Notes under the pieces: model-generated
Told to the model about the DNA's origin: nothing
Database searches by the model: none
The model's input: only the letters and a program-made list of their open reading frames with translations
Assembly (NCBI GenBank): GCA_024743015.1
Contig: JANSXJ010000235.1
Span: 1-5,861 of the forward strand
DNA: 5,861 nucleotides
From: Hyphomonas sp.
GTDB lineage: Bacteria; Pseudomonadota; Alphaproteobacteria; Caulobacterales; Hyphomonadaceae
Direction of reading: 5' to 3'
Translations under genes and position numbers: made by a program
Shown here: positions 5,856 to 5,861 of the stretch, in pieces
Layout: each line of letters opens with the position of its first letter
How positions within the stretch are numbered: the first letter of the stretch is position 1

Positions 5856-5861
5856 AAAGTC

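Overview
The window looks like chromosomal housekeeping DNA from an alphaproteobacterium, possibly of the Hyphomonadaceae/Maricaulales kind. This is inferred from protein style (GlmM, the ThiE-like protein, the small L,D-transpeptidase), a GC content in the upper 50s by eye, very tight gene packing and frequent lack of Shine-Dalgarno sequences. I cannot fix genus or species without a search.

Layout from left to right. (1) The 5'-truncated glmM (phosphoglucosamine mutase, cell-wall precursor synthesis) runs rightwards into a small three-helix membrane protein of the CBU_0592 type, 3 bases downstream in the same frame. (2) A leftward gene for a degenerate thiamine-phosphate-synthase-like (ThiE/TenI fold) protein meets the membrane-protein gene tail to tail. 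Its start codon overlaps that of the rightward yggS-type PLP-homeostasis gene, so the two diverge from one CATG. (3) yggS meets a leftward TetR-family regulator gene tail to tail, again with a 4-base overlap. (4) The TetR gene diverges from a rightward FAD/NAD(P)-dependent oxidoreductase gene. The gap between them carries two near-identical palindromes 22 bp apart, overlapping putative promoters for both genes. (5) Two leftward genes follow: an unrecognised 66-residue acidic protein with an excellent ribosome binding site, and a YkuD-type L,D-transpeptidase domain protein without an evident export signal. (6) The last bases look like a ribosome binding site for a rightward gene starting just outside the window.

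Functionally, the clearest unit is TetR plus the flavoprotein, which reads as a self-contained, effector-inducible oxidation module of unknown substrate. glmM and the L,D-transpeptidase both concern peptidoglycan but lie on opposite strands far apart, so no operon links them. yggS and the ThiE-like gene share a start region, and both families touch B-vitamin cofactors (B6 and B1). Whether that pairing is functional is only a suggestion.

I see no mobile element, CRISPR array, tRNA, rRNA, toxin-antitoxin pair or defence system, and no gene-free stretch over 300 bases. The main curiosities are the extreme packing of opposing genes, the twin operators, an atypical active-site loop residue in GlmM, and two degenerate or signal-less enzyme homologues. 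I do not see a convincing new biological system here.
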